Source: Orientallactaga sibirica (Eukaryota; Chordata; Mammalia; Rodentia; Dipodidae). Taken from it: a DNA stretch of 64,000 nucleotides. Positions 24,594 to 34,605 of the stretch are shown here, piece after piece (positions within the stretch are counted from its first letter, which is position 1; the number at the start of each line of letters is the position of its first letter). The position numbers and the translations under genes are program-made. The notes beneath the pieces were generated by a model. That model saw only the letters and a list, made by a program, of their open reading frames with translations, ran no database searches and was not told where the DNA came from. The stretch covers positions 50,126,001 to 50,190,000 of the forward strand of contig JAEOAD010000004.1 in the NCBI GenBank assembly GCA_036365145.1, in the 5' to 3' direction.

Positions 24594-24915
24594 CAACTTT
24601 TTTAACTCCTCCCATGACCTTATCTTGCCTGACTCAGCCCCTTCCATTGAAGGAGAGAACTTTTTAAATATAAAAGTAATATCTGGTAGAAACCTACTGT
24701 TATCATATTAATGACAATATATTGGACTTTTATTGTAATATTTGAGAAAAGTCATTTTGTGCCCACTAAACATTATCCTGGAAGAAAGTAAAAGAACAAA
24801 AGGGAGCTTTTACCAGCTTCTGCCTTCCACATGGAGGGAGCTGTCTCTACTTCCTTCTCTTTCCTTCTTTAATCTAATAAAGTTTGTCTAATCTTAAAAA
24901 AAAATAAAAATAAAA
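24594..24915 (+). other. Possible LTR-like or retroposed fragment
   Basis: The segment ends 'cttctttaatctaataaagtttgtctaatcttaaaaaaaaa', i.e. an AATAAA signal about 20 bases before an A tail, which suggests a retroposed 3' end or the R region of an LTR. No primer-binding site or reading frame is seen. Family unknown. Confidence 0.3.
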
Positions 24916-24939
24916 GAACCAAAAGGTTAAAGAAAATAG

Positions 24940-25225
24940 CAGATCAAAACTCACCCACTATAGCTCAGGGATTTTGTAGAAGGAAGGGAAAGATTGTAAA
25001 AGCTACAGGTTGAAACATCATGCCCACAGGCATTCACTCCCCCCAAAATAACTGTCTACTGCTCTTATAAAGCATAACCCACAACCTCAATTGGAATACC
25101 TGCAAACCCCAATGAGGAGGTTCCCCAGCAGAACAGGGGCAGGATGAGGGAAAAGAGAGTACCAACACATGATATATCTATATAGAATATATTGTTAATA
25201 ATAATATGTAAAACAAGAAAAAAAT
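24940..25225 (+). mobile_element. L1 3' UTR end
   Basis: 'gggattttgtagaaggaagg..gattgtaaaagc..gaaacatcatgcccacagg..ccccaatgaggagg' follows the same 3' UTR as L1 copies at 4530-4785 and 36950-37180. Only the last ~290 bp are present. Confidence 0.85.
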
Positions 25226-25249
25226 TAGCAGATCAAATTAAACTATTTC

Positions 25250-25446
25250 TATTTTTTTATTTACTTTATTAGAGAGAGGGGGCGGGGAGAGAGAGAGAGA
25301 ATAGGCATATGCCAAGGCCTCTGGCCACTGCAAATTAACTCCAGATGCATGTGCCACCTTGTGCATCTGGCTTACGTGGGTACTGGTGAATTGAACCTAT
25401 GTCTCTAGGGTTAAGTGTCTTAACCACCAAGCCTTTTCTCCAGCCC
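25250..25446 (-). mobile_element. DIP-type SINE
   Basis: Reverse copy with a GA-rich stretch (25270-25300), core 'aactccagatgcatgtgcca' and head end 'agccttttctccagccc'. A partial flank match 'tatttct' is present. Confidence 0.9.
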
Positions 25447-26869
25447 AATAAAGTATTTCTAAATGATATAGATATCTGTTGATATCAATGAAACAAAAAT
25501 TATGTATTGAGCTAATGCCTTAGATAACTAATTTAGTAAGGCAATGGAATAAGGAAACATTATAGAAATTTAGTATAAAAAGGCACACACACACACACAG
25601 TCAAATAACTGGAAAATAAAATGAAATTCTTTTCCCAAGAATATCACTGAAGTATTTCTAAGGTTTGCAGAATGTGTGTAAAAGCTTTTAGCACTAAACA
25701 TTTAACATTGCTGGAAGTGAGCAAAGACTGAAATAAACATGAGCCCATGAGCATAGCTTGGAAGAATCACTGTTGTTAAGACATCAGTTCTTCTAGTATA
25801 ATCTTAATGCAACTCTAGTCTGAGTCTTGAAAATCATCTGAACTCAACAAAAGTTTCAATGCAACCTATGGGATAAGGGGTATTACCCAACAATGATATT
25901 GGTAAAACAAATTATCATCATAGGAAAAGAGAATTAACTATTTTGATGCACATGTGAAAATATTAATCAGTATTAGATCATAAACCTAAGGTCATCTTTC
26001 TATATATAGAAGGAAAAAGTATGACAAAAGTATAGCAAGAGATAAAAGATCACATGTGAAGTTGAGCTATAACAAGACATAAGTTTTTCAAGTAGGGCAT
26101 GTGAAAAGGGAAGTTGGAAGGTGGAGGTTTAAAGGGAAGTAATACAATATTCACTGTAAGTACATTGATAATTTGAGTACTCTCTGTAAGCACTCTAGCA
26201 CAGAAACAAAAACAATAAAAAAACAACAACAATAGAACATGTGTTTTATTCCCTCCCAGAGGCAGAGAAACAGCAGCAAAATGCTTAAGACAAAGGTGAT
26301 GAAAGATAAACAGAAGAAATGTAATCAGATAACAGGAGAAAGCCAGCCTATAGATTGGCTTGCTTCAGAGAAGAAAATCGCCTCTGACTATGGCAGAAAA
26401 GAAGGGATCAGAAGAAAGTGAGGAAACCGTGGAAGCACCAGGATATTTGTGTGTTTTCTATGATAGAACCTCACTGTTGCAGATCAGGGTCCAGTGGACT
26501 TGGACACTTAGATGACTGAAGCACATGACAGTTAGTTGTCAATGAAGCACATGACAGTTAGTTGTCAATGGCAAGTTGAAACAAAGGCTGTGTGTATAAC
26601 ATGACCTGGCCAAACCTCTTTCATATTCAGCAATGCCTTCGTGGTTATTAAATGGCACTTTCAATGCAATTCTAGTGCAGAGTTAAGAAAACTGTTGCCC
26701 TGAGCTTATCGCAAGAAAAGTAGAGGTCTTATTTGCTGAAGGGAAATTAATAGATGTCTTAGCAACTAACTACACTATTTGAGGAGTTACTACAACCAAA
26801 TAGTTGATCGTTTTTCCTCCATTTTCTAAAACAATTAAATATAAGTTATTGATCTTACATTGTGAAGAG
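25447..26869. other. Single-copy-like DNA, no gene seen
   Basis: AT-rich. Holds a short (CA)n at 25584-25600 and the 26-bp tandem duplication. Frames at 26050-26232 and 26239-26421 (60 codons each) show no domain. Confidence 0.5.
26518..26569. repeat. Perfect 26-bp tandem duplication
   Basis: Two exact copies, 26518-26543 and 26544-26569, each starting 'gaagcacatgacagttag' and ending 'ttgtcaat'. No third copy. Confidence 0.98.
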
Positions 26870-27130
26870 ACTGTGTGTATGTGCACACATGTGTATACAC
26901 CCAGACATATGGATACATGTACATACTGGTGAGTCCAAGCCTTAAGATCACTTCACTATGTAGGCTAGATGGACTGTCCATGAAATCCTAAGAATCCTGT
27001 GATCCCTGCCTCCCCAGTGCAAGGATTTGAGAGTATGGCAGCGTGCCTAGCATTTTTTATATGGTTTCCGGAGCTTAACTCGGGTATTTATACTAACATA
27101 GCAAGCACTTGATCACTTTATTGACAGCTT
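26870..27130 (-). mobile_element. B4-type SINE, diverged
   Basis: Reverse copy: TG/CA-rich tail at 26873-26900, B1-like centre ('cttcactatgtaggctagat..cctgcctccccagtgcaagg'), and diverged head ('ggagcttaactcgggtattt..agcaagcacttgatca'). Confidence 0.7.
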
Positions 27131-27307
27131 TGTACTTAGGATGCAGACTTGTTTAAACATTAGAAAGCTTATCTTGCAACACTGGAGATGAACGTTGTGC
27201 TTGCTACCCTCATTTTAGTATTATACAAGGTGGAGATGTATCTAGACTTCACACTGTATCCCATAAATTTGCACAATTATTATATGCCAACTAAAAGTGA
27301 AACAAAA

Positions 27308-27495
27308 AAGCCAGGTGTGGTGGTTCACATCTATGATGCTAGCACTCAGGAGGCTGAGGTAAGAGAATCACCATGGTACTTGGCCAGCCTGGGCTATAGA
27401 GAGAGTTCAAGGTCAGCCTGGATGAGAATGATGCCCTGCCTTAAAAAAATAAACAAAAGAAAGAAAGACAAAACAAAACAAAAAAAAAAAAAACA
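27308..27495 (+). mobile_element. B1 SINE
   Basis: Plus-strand B1: 'agccaggtgtggtggttcac', 'agcactcaggaggctgaggt', 'ccagcctgggctatagagag', ending in an A-rich run (27480-27493). A 162-codon frame spanning it is a repeat artefact. Confidence 0.92.
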
Positions 27496-27679
27496 TCTGC
27501 CAGTTTTCATATTTAAAATTTATTCAAAGGAACTTGGAATAATATCTATCTTTATGCAAAATCCTATCTCTAATTATGGAAGGATACTTTTGACTAATTC
27601 CAAGATGTACATATTTTATGTATCCAACTCTTGGAGCTTTAATAAATATGTAAACTCATATAAACACAAATTTTGATTT

Positions 27680-28110
27680 GGTGCAGTTCTATTACTTTGA
27701 GAAAATTCATTATTACAATTAAACTTTCCCTCCTATTTTAGATTTTATAAAAGTAACAATTATATGTTCTTTTCTTAGCTTCATTACTATTTGTGTGTGT
27801 CAATACTTTGTTCCTTTTTTATTTTTATTTTATTTTATTATTTTATTTTATTTTTAGTTTTTCAAGGTAGGTTCTCACTCTAGCCCAGGCTGACCTGGAA
27901 TTCATTATGTAGTCTCAAGGTGGCCTTGAACTCACAGTGATCCTCCTACCTCTGCCTCCCAATTCTTGGGATTAAAGGCACGCACCACCATGCCCAGCTT
28001 ACTTTGTTCCTTTTAATTGTTGAATGGTACTCTGTTACACAGATTTACCACAATGAATTTTACTATTCATTTGATAGTGAAATTACTGGTTAATTGGAAG
28101 GGCAAAAATG
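27680..28110 (-). mobile_element. Old L1 (L1M-like) fragment split by a B1
   Basis: After the B1, 'aattgttgaatggtactctgttacacagatttaccacaatga..attcatttgatagtg' resembles the reverse of the L1M 3' region. The sequence before the B1 fits the same element less clearly. Confidence 0.5.
27819..27999 (-). mobile_element. B1 SINE with perfect 15-bp duplication
   Basis: T/A-rich tail 27812-27860, then reverse B1 ('caggctgacctggaattcat' to 'accaccatgcccagct'). The 15-bp 'tactttgttcctttt' at 27804-27818 recurs exactly at 28000-28014. Confidence 0.96.
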
Positions 28111-28445
28111 GAAATATCTCAAAATAATTAAGCTGAATAGATGATAAAAAAATCCTCTATGATGAAATTTATATAACTACCCAGCAAATTCAAACATATA
28201 GCACCCCAAAGCTCTTAGTAGTTACACAGGATATAGTTGGTATAGGCAAAGGGGAAAATTCACATACCTATCAAAACTGATCAAATCATGAAGTTGAAGC
28301 ACATGGGCTAGTTGTATAATGCTTACATGTCAATAAAGCTCTTTAAAAATAGACTACTGTCCAGGATTACTAAAACTAATTGTTCCTACTTCCTTTGTTT
28401 CCTAGAAACTGTTAGTAAGACTGGTATTATTTCTTCTCAATTTAT

Positions 28446-28800
28446 TTTTGGTTTTTGCATGTGTGTCTGGTATGGGTGTGTTTATCTGCATGTTCGTATG
28501 TATAGACATAGATATGTAGGTGAGTGTCCATGCAAATTTGTGAATGAGCTTGTGGAGGTCAGAGGACAACCTAGAGTGGGGTGTCATCCTCAGAAGTGCT
28601 GTCCTCTTTTTAAAACAGGGTCTCACATTGGCCTGGTATTCACCAATTAGCCTGGACTGCCTGGCTAGTGAGTGCAGGTGTCCTGTCTCTGCCTGCCCAG
28701 TATTGGGAGTTTTAGATATGTAATATCAAGCAATGTATTTTTTCCTGAGCACAGGGAATTGAACTGATGCACAAGCCTGTGCATCTATCTCCCTAGCTCC
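28446..28800 (-). mobile_element. B4-type SINE
   Basis: Reverse copy: TG-rich tail, 'cttgtggaggtcagaggacaac', B1-like middle, then the ID-like head ('gggaattgaactgatgcaca..ctatctccctagctcc'). The 112-codon frame here is repeat. Confidence 0.85.
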
Positions 28801-29205
28801 TATTTCCACTTTAAATAATTTATAAAATTTATATATTAAACATCTCAATTTAAGCTTCCATTTGTAAAACAGTTTTCAATACAAAGTTTATCAGGTGTTG
28901 TAGAAATGAGTGATTTGTATTTTCTTTTTGAATCAGTTTTGTAGGTTGTGTTACTTAAAGATCTTGATATTTATCAAAATTCCCAAAAGTATTCAGAAAA
29001 ATATTAATATACTGTTATTCTTTCACTATAAAGAGATATTAATTATACCTAACTGCAAAACTGGTGTCATACTTAAATCCACTCCTTGTAAAGTACTTGG
29101 AGCAGACACTCCAACTAGTTGAACATGAGATTATCATGCTGTTCTAATTAATGATAAAAAACTGAAACATTTTTTCCTAAAAATATTTACATTAATAATC
29201 AAATT
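28801..29205. other. Single-copy-like DNA, no gene seen
   Basis: AT-rich. A 70-codon frame at 28910-29122 shows only AT-driven residues. Confidence 0.5.
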
Positions 29206-29207
29206 TT

Positions 29208-29450
29208 GGGACCTGGAGATATGGCTTAGTGGTTAAGTGCTTGCCTGTGAAGCCTAAGGACCCCAGTTTGAGGCTCAATTCCCCAGGATCCACATAAGCC
29301 AGATGCACAATGTGGCACATTCATCTGGAATTTTTTTTTGCAATGTCTGGAGGCCCTGGAACACCCATTCTCTCTCTATCTATCTGCCTCTTTCTCTCTC
29401 TGTCTGTTTTCCTCTCGCAAATAAATAAATAAATAAAAGATAAACAAAAA
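29208..29450 (+). mobile_element. DIP-type SINE, short subtype
   Basis: 'gacctggagatatggcttag' head, core 'gccagatgcacaatgtggca', CT stretch and an AAAT repeat tail (29419-29440). The 10-bp 'aatcaaattt' occurs on both sides. Confidence 0.93.
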
Positions 29451-30029
29451 AATCAAATTTCCAAGATGTTGTTTCTCACTTCATGTTATTTTCTTAAAAT
29501 ACTATTGGCATTGTTGAATTTATGGCCACTTCTCCCCTTTATAAAGGAAGTTTTCATTTGCCAAACTGAGCATATAAGAAAGGGGAGTGAATGGTTGACA
29601 AAAAGGCATGTGGTATGGGATGAAGCAGTTATTCAGAGTGGAGTCACTCAGCTCTGTAAAGAATTTCCTAGAAAAGGTATTCTGAAAGGGAAAAAATGTG
29701 CAAAATGTTTTTGGGATTGAAGTGTGCTGTCATAATTCATTTCATTAGACACACATGGGTAAATTTAGTAAGCATTTTAAGATATGTGGAATATGAAATT
29801 ACCAAGCTGCTGCTTTGCTTTGCCAAGACCAATTTTGGTCTGAGTTTTATGCTTCCCATTTGCTAACAGCTATACCTTGAATTTAAGTAGCAACTGAGTG
29901 GAACAAAATCTAAAAAGTACCCTGGGAACAAATATTTCTAAGTTAACTCTTGCTGTCTGTCAGAGAGTAACTGTTCTTATTGAAATAAAGTTTCTAGTTG
30001 TCTCATTGTAGTGTAGTCTGAAAGTATAA
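29451..30029. other. Single-copy-like DNA, no gene seen
   Basis: No repeat family recognised. An 84-codon frame at 29466-29720 has no domain I recognise and no supporting context. Confidence 0.45.
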
Positions 30030-30386
30030 CAGTTACCTTCTTGTTGCTGGGACAAAACATCCAACCAGAAACAGCTTATGAAAGAAAAGGATTTATTTCC
30101 CATTACAGTTCTGTGGGGAAGTTTCATTATGGTGGGAAAAACATGGCAAGAAGAGGAAGCTGACTCATATTGTCACACAGCAGCAAGGGGGAAAGCAGAA
30201 CAAGTGAGCTAGCTATGAACACTCAGTAGCTTAACTAAAATCTCAAGGGCTGCTACAGTGATACATCTCTTCCAGCAAGGTACCACCCACCAAATGCTCC
30301 ACAACTTACCCAAATTGCCACCTGCTGGGGATCAAAAATTCAAAACACATGAGCCTATGGGGGGTATTTCATTCAACCCACCACAG
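30030..30386 (-). mobile_element. URR1-like element, inverted copy
   Basis: Its right end 'catt..caacccaccacag' is the complement of the left end of the copy at 30992. The interior has 'gaaagaaaaggatttatttc', 'gttctgtggggaagtttcat' and 'caaaacacatgagcctatgg', typical of a dispersed rodent element. No transposase. Confidence 0.6.
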
Positions 30387-30991
30387 TAAACACAAGTTTT
30401 ACTGAAAAATATTCAAAAAGTAGAAGTAGTGGAATGTTTACTATGCTTAATCAGACCATAGGGCATGATTCCTCAGACATTTTCCCCTTTTCTTTCCTAA
30501 AAGAATCTTCTCTGAACCAAATTTTGGAAGGTGATCTAGTAACAGGCACAGATCCCGTTTAATTTAAGCCAATCCATATGTAGTAGCTACTTTCCTATTA
30601 ATGTCAGTGAGCTGGTAATTACCCATGTGATCATTTACCTGATGGCAGTGATAGAAGAAAGTAAGGTTAAACAAGTACTGTAAGACATTTTGGACTTTTA
30701 CAACAAAATGCCAGGTTGCATGGTATAAACAACAAAGAATAATTTTCATAGTTTTGGATCCTAAGAAATCAAAGACAAAAATAAAGGTAATGTCTATGTC
30801 TGTTAAGCATGCATGCGGTTGAACCCTTGCTGTAGTCTGATGGAGAAGAGATGGAGAAAGAGAGTGTTCTGTCATCTAACTCTTGCAAAGACACTAATTT
30901 CATCATGGTCTTATACCTTCATGATTGCATCAAATTTACTTGCCCTGCAATGGCACCACCTCAAAATAACATCACTTTGCAGATTAGGACA
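30387..30991. other. Single-copy-like DNA, no gene seen
   Basis: Spacer between two oppositely oriented URR1-like copies. A 103-codon minus frame at 30564-30875 has no domain I recognise. Confidence 0.45.
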
Positions 30992-31215
30992 CTGTGGTAG
31001 TTTGAATGTATGTCCCCGCCCCCCATAAACTCAGGTGTGTTATTAAAGCTTATAACTTGGGTCTCCAGCTGCCTGCCTGTCACAGGGGATGGATCCTCTA
31101 GTCCACTCTGAAGGTGTGTTTGGGGGCAGATCTGAATTCTAGCCCAAAGGTATGCAGAGAGGTGTGAGCTCCCATGGGTCCCTGCTATTTGCTGCATGAT
31201 TGTGCTTGCTGCTTT

Positions 31216-31268
<53 letters not shown>

Positions 31269-31424
31269 GTGATGGTTTCTCTCCATGCTCAGATATATGA
31301 AAGCAGGTTTTTTTTGGCCATTAACTTCCCCCTTAATCTGTAAGCTTGAAATAAATCCCTTCCACCCATGAACTGTGCCTTGTCTGAATGATCATCTCAG
31401 CAACTTGGAAACTGTCCACCACAG
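30992..31424 (+). mobile_element. URR1-like element with internal (GT)22
   Basis: Starts 'ctgtggtagtttgaatgtat' and ends 'aactgtccaccacag'; the ends are near-complementary. It holds 'gaaataaatcccttccaccc' near the 3' end, as in the copy at 2112. A run of about 22 GT units lies at 31219-31262 where the 2112 copy has only 'ctgtgtttgg'. Confidence 0.65.
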
Positions 31425-32064
31425 TCTTCAATATAGAATTTGCATATTCAGACACACATATTCAGACTTACTCAAGTGTATGTATCATTATATTCATTTT
31501 TAATCACATGTTTTTTTCAGATATGTATGTAAAAGTGGGTGTTAGTTTATATGTGCTCTTTCATAGAAAACCAATTCCCTTCTCCAAAGTTGTTATTATC
31601 CATACATGCTATTTTGTACCTCTACTAAATGTTGGTGATAAAAAGTATTTTTCCAAAGAAATCAAAGACTTCTATAAAATATTTTATATTCTTATATAAT
31701 TTAGCATTTGTTCTTGCAGGTCAAAATTTTACTTTATTTAATGATTTTAGAGAAGTCATCAAATATATCTACCTTTAGAAGTCATAATATTAATATAATA
31801 TTCTACAAGTAACAAATTATACTAAAGTAGTAATTTTTCCACTTACAGACTTATAAATTATAACCTTACAGAAGAGAGTGAATGAGTAGGGAGCACAAAA
31901 TATCAAAAGTAATTAATCCCTTTTGTGTTCTAATGAACCAAAATATTTGAATTAAATTTACTATTAATACTACAGGTAACCAAAAATTACATAAATTTTA
32001 TGTTTTACTTTATTTCTTTAACTATTTCCTATAGGATTTTTTTTTATCTAAATTCCAATTCATT
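31425..32064. other. Single-copy-like DNA, no gene seen
   Basis: AT-rich. A 103-codon plus frame at 31388-31699 starts inside the URR1-like copy and has no domain. Confidence 0.5.
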
Positions 32065-32447
32065 AAAAAAATTTATCAGGTATGGCTGTCTAGAGTGAGT
32101 AAGCCAGACCCCTGTTTCTGGACTTCTCCTACCTCCCTGATCCAAGTTCCCTGAGCCTGTCTGTATGCTGGAGGGAGCAGCACAGAGTAAGTAGGCCATA
32201 TACCTGTTCCCTTGATCCTCCCAGTCCCTACTTAGTGAGACCTGGTCCCTATGTGAGCTGTAGAATCAGGCCTTTTGCTCTGGGATCCTGATTGCCCACT
32301 GTATACCAACATCCCTGTTCACCTGAGCCAGAGGATACACTGAAACTTGCTTCCTCCACAATAAAATAAAGAGTTTTCCCAAAATAGGTAGACAACAACA
32401 CAAAAAAAGACAACAAAAGTGAGAAAACTGAGAGATCTCCACCAAGG

Positions 32448-32707
32448 ATGTCTAGTCCTACAATGAAAGCCTCCAGTGAAATCATAAAGGAATCAATACA
32501 AATTCATTCTCAAAATCAAAACACAACCAATAAGACCCTGATCTAAAAATTGCTCAGGAACTGGAGAGATGGCTTAGTGGTTAACATGTTTGTGTGCAAA
32601 GCCAAAGGATCCTGGTTCTATTCTCCAGGACCCACGTAGGCCAGATGAACAAATGGCACATGCATCTGGAGTTCGTTTGGAGTGGCTGGAGGCCCTAGCA
32701 TGCCCAA

Positions 32708-32743
<36 letters not shown>

Positions 32744-33145
32744 CCTCTCTCCCTCCTTCTCTCATAAATAAATAAATAAAATATATTTTAAAAATTGCTG
32801 TTCTGGAAGCAAACCATCAAAGAACCAACAATTGTATCAATGAAATTGAACAGAATTGTCTCCTAGAGTGTTCGGCTTTTGACAGTAGGCTTAACAGTAG
32901 AAGAAAACATTAGAACCCTCAAAGAGAAATGAAAAAATTGAAGGTAAGTCAAGAAATGGAAGATTTCAACAACTGTTGATTAAACTTAATGAAGACTTTA
33001 TCAAATGCAAGAATGACTCCAGGAAGCATCACAAAAATCAGAACTCAAATTGAAATTGTACCTCAACAAAGAGACGAACATGATGCAAAATAACACAACA
33101 GAAAACAAAAATCAAATAGAAATTATAAAATGATTTCTAGAACCC
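32448..33145 (+). pseudogene. L1 ORF1 remnant (N-terminal and coiled-coil part)
   Basis: An ATG at 32448 follows the 5' UTR and opens a frame beginning MSSPTMKASSEIIKESIQIH, polar and rich in Ser/Gln/Asn, as expected at the L1 ORF1 start. A DIP SINE splits it after about 35 codons (32555-32789). The part beyond, to 33140, reads Asn/Gln/Lys-rich with several stops, which fits the ORF1 coiled coil. The RNA-recognition and C-terminal domains of ORF1 are missing because the sequence passes directly to ORF2. ORF1 protein normally binds L1 RNA as a trimer. No function can remain here. Confidence 0.7.
32555..32789 (+). mobile_element. DIP-type SINE inside L1 ORF1
   Basis: Short-subtype core 'gccagatgaacaaatggcac', a run of CT (32708-32740) and an (AAAT)n tail. 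The perfect 10-bp duplication 'aaaaattgct' is at 32545-32554 and 32790-32799. Confidence 0.96.
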
Positions 33146-33324
33146 CTCACCAACAGAATCCTCCCTGACTCCTTTTATGAAGCTAGCATCACCCTTATAC
33201 CAAAACCAGACAGAGATGCAACAAGGAAAGAAAACTAAAGGCCTATATCCCTAATGAACTGAGATGAAAAGATCCTGAACAAAATCCTGGCAAACTGAAT
33301 TCAACAACACATAAAAAGCATTAT

Positions 33325-33516
33325 TTGGGCTGGAGGAATGGCTTAGCAGTTAAGGAATTTGCCTGCAAAGCCAAAGGACTCAGGTTTGATTTCCCAGAAC
33401 CCATGTTAGCCAGAAACACAAGGGGGCACATGCGTCTGGAGTTCATTTGCAGTGACTGAAGGCCTTCGTGTGCCCATTCTCTCTTTCTTTCTCTGTTAAA
33501 TAAATAAATAAATTTA
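33325..33516 (+). mobile_element. DIP-type SINE inside L1 ORF2
   Basis: 'gggctggaggaatggcttag' head, short core and AAAT tail. The perfect 12-bp duplication 'aaaaagcattat' is at 33313-33324 and 33517-33528, so the L1 frame can be read through by skipping it. Confidence 0.97.
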
Positions 33517-34385
33517 AAAAAGCATTATCCTTCTTGATCAAGTAGGCTTCATCCCAGAAATGCAGGGATGGTTCAACATATAGAAATCAGTCAATGTAAT
33601 ATACCACATAAATAAACTGAATCATAAGTACCACATGGTTATCTCAATTGATTCAGAGAAGGCCTTTGACAAAATACAATACCACTTCATGATCAAAATG
33701 CTGGAAAGAATAAGCATGGAGGGTTTATATCTCAACACAATAAAGGCTATGTATAAAGCTCCTAAAGCCCAAATAATACTTAATGGGGAAAACTCAAGGA
33801 GTTCCCACTGAGATCGGGAACAATGAGAGGGAGCCCACTCTCACCACTGCTCTTCAACATAGTACTAGAAGTATTAGCCCAAGCAATAAGACAGGAGAAA
33901 GAAATAAAATGATTCAAATTGGAAAGGAAGAAGCCAAATTAATCCTATTTGCAGATGACAGGATCCTATATATAGGTGACCTGAATGTCTCCATCTCAAA
34001 ACTTCTACAGGAGATAAATTCCTTCAGCAAAGTGGAAGGATAAAAATCAATGCACAAAAATCAGTAGTTTTTCTATATGCAAAGGACAAATATACAGAGA
34101 AAGAAATCAGTGAAGCTGCCCCATTTCCAATAAAAAAATAAATATAAATATCTTGGAATAATACTCACCGAAGATTTGAAAGAACTATATAATGAAAGCA
34201 TAAAAACACTCAAGAAAGAAATTGAGGAGGAATTGAGAAGATGGGAAATCTTCCCATACTCCTGGATAGGTAGAATTAATATTGTGAAAATGAAAATTCT
34301 ACCAAAAGCAATACAGAGATTCAAGAAATACCTATAAAAATGCCAGCATCATTCTTCACAGAGATTGAAAAAATGATCTCAAAGA

Positions 34386-34605
34386 TCTGGAGAGATGACT
34401 TAGCAGTTAAACGTTTGCCTGTGAAGCCTAAGGACCCCAGTTCAAGGCTCAATTCTCCAGGGCCCATGTAAGCCAGATGCACAAGGGGGCACATGCATCT
34501 GGAGTTCATTTGCAGTGGCTGGAGGCCATGGCGTGCCCATTCCCTCTCTCTCTCTGTCTATTTCTGTATCTCTCTCTCTTTCAAATAAATGAATAAAAGA
34601 TTAAA
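34386..34605 (+). mobile_element. DIP-type SINE inside L1 ORF2
   Basis: 'tctggagagatgacttagca' head, core 'gccagatgcacaagggggca', CT stretch, AAAT-like tail. No clear duplication is seen. L1 sequence seems to be lost at its right side, so a small deletion may have accompanied it. Confidence 0.92.

Noticed and set aside
27188..27676. 162-codon open frame
   Set aside because: Its middle is a B1 SINE and its A-run; the residues follow the repeat, and no domain is seen.
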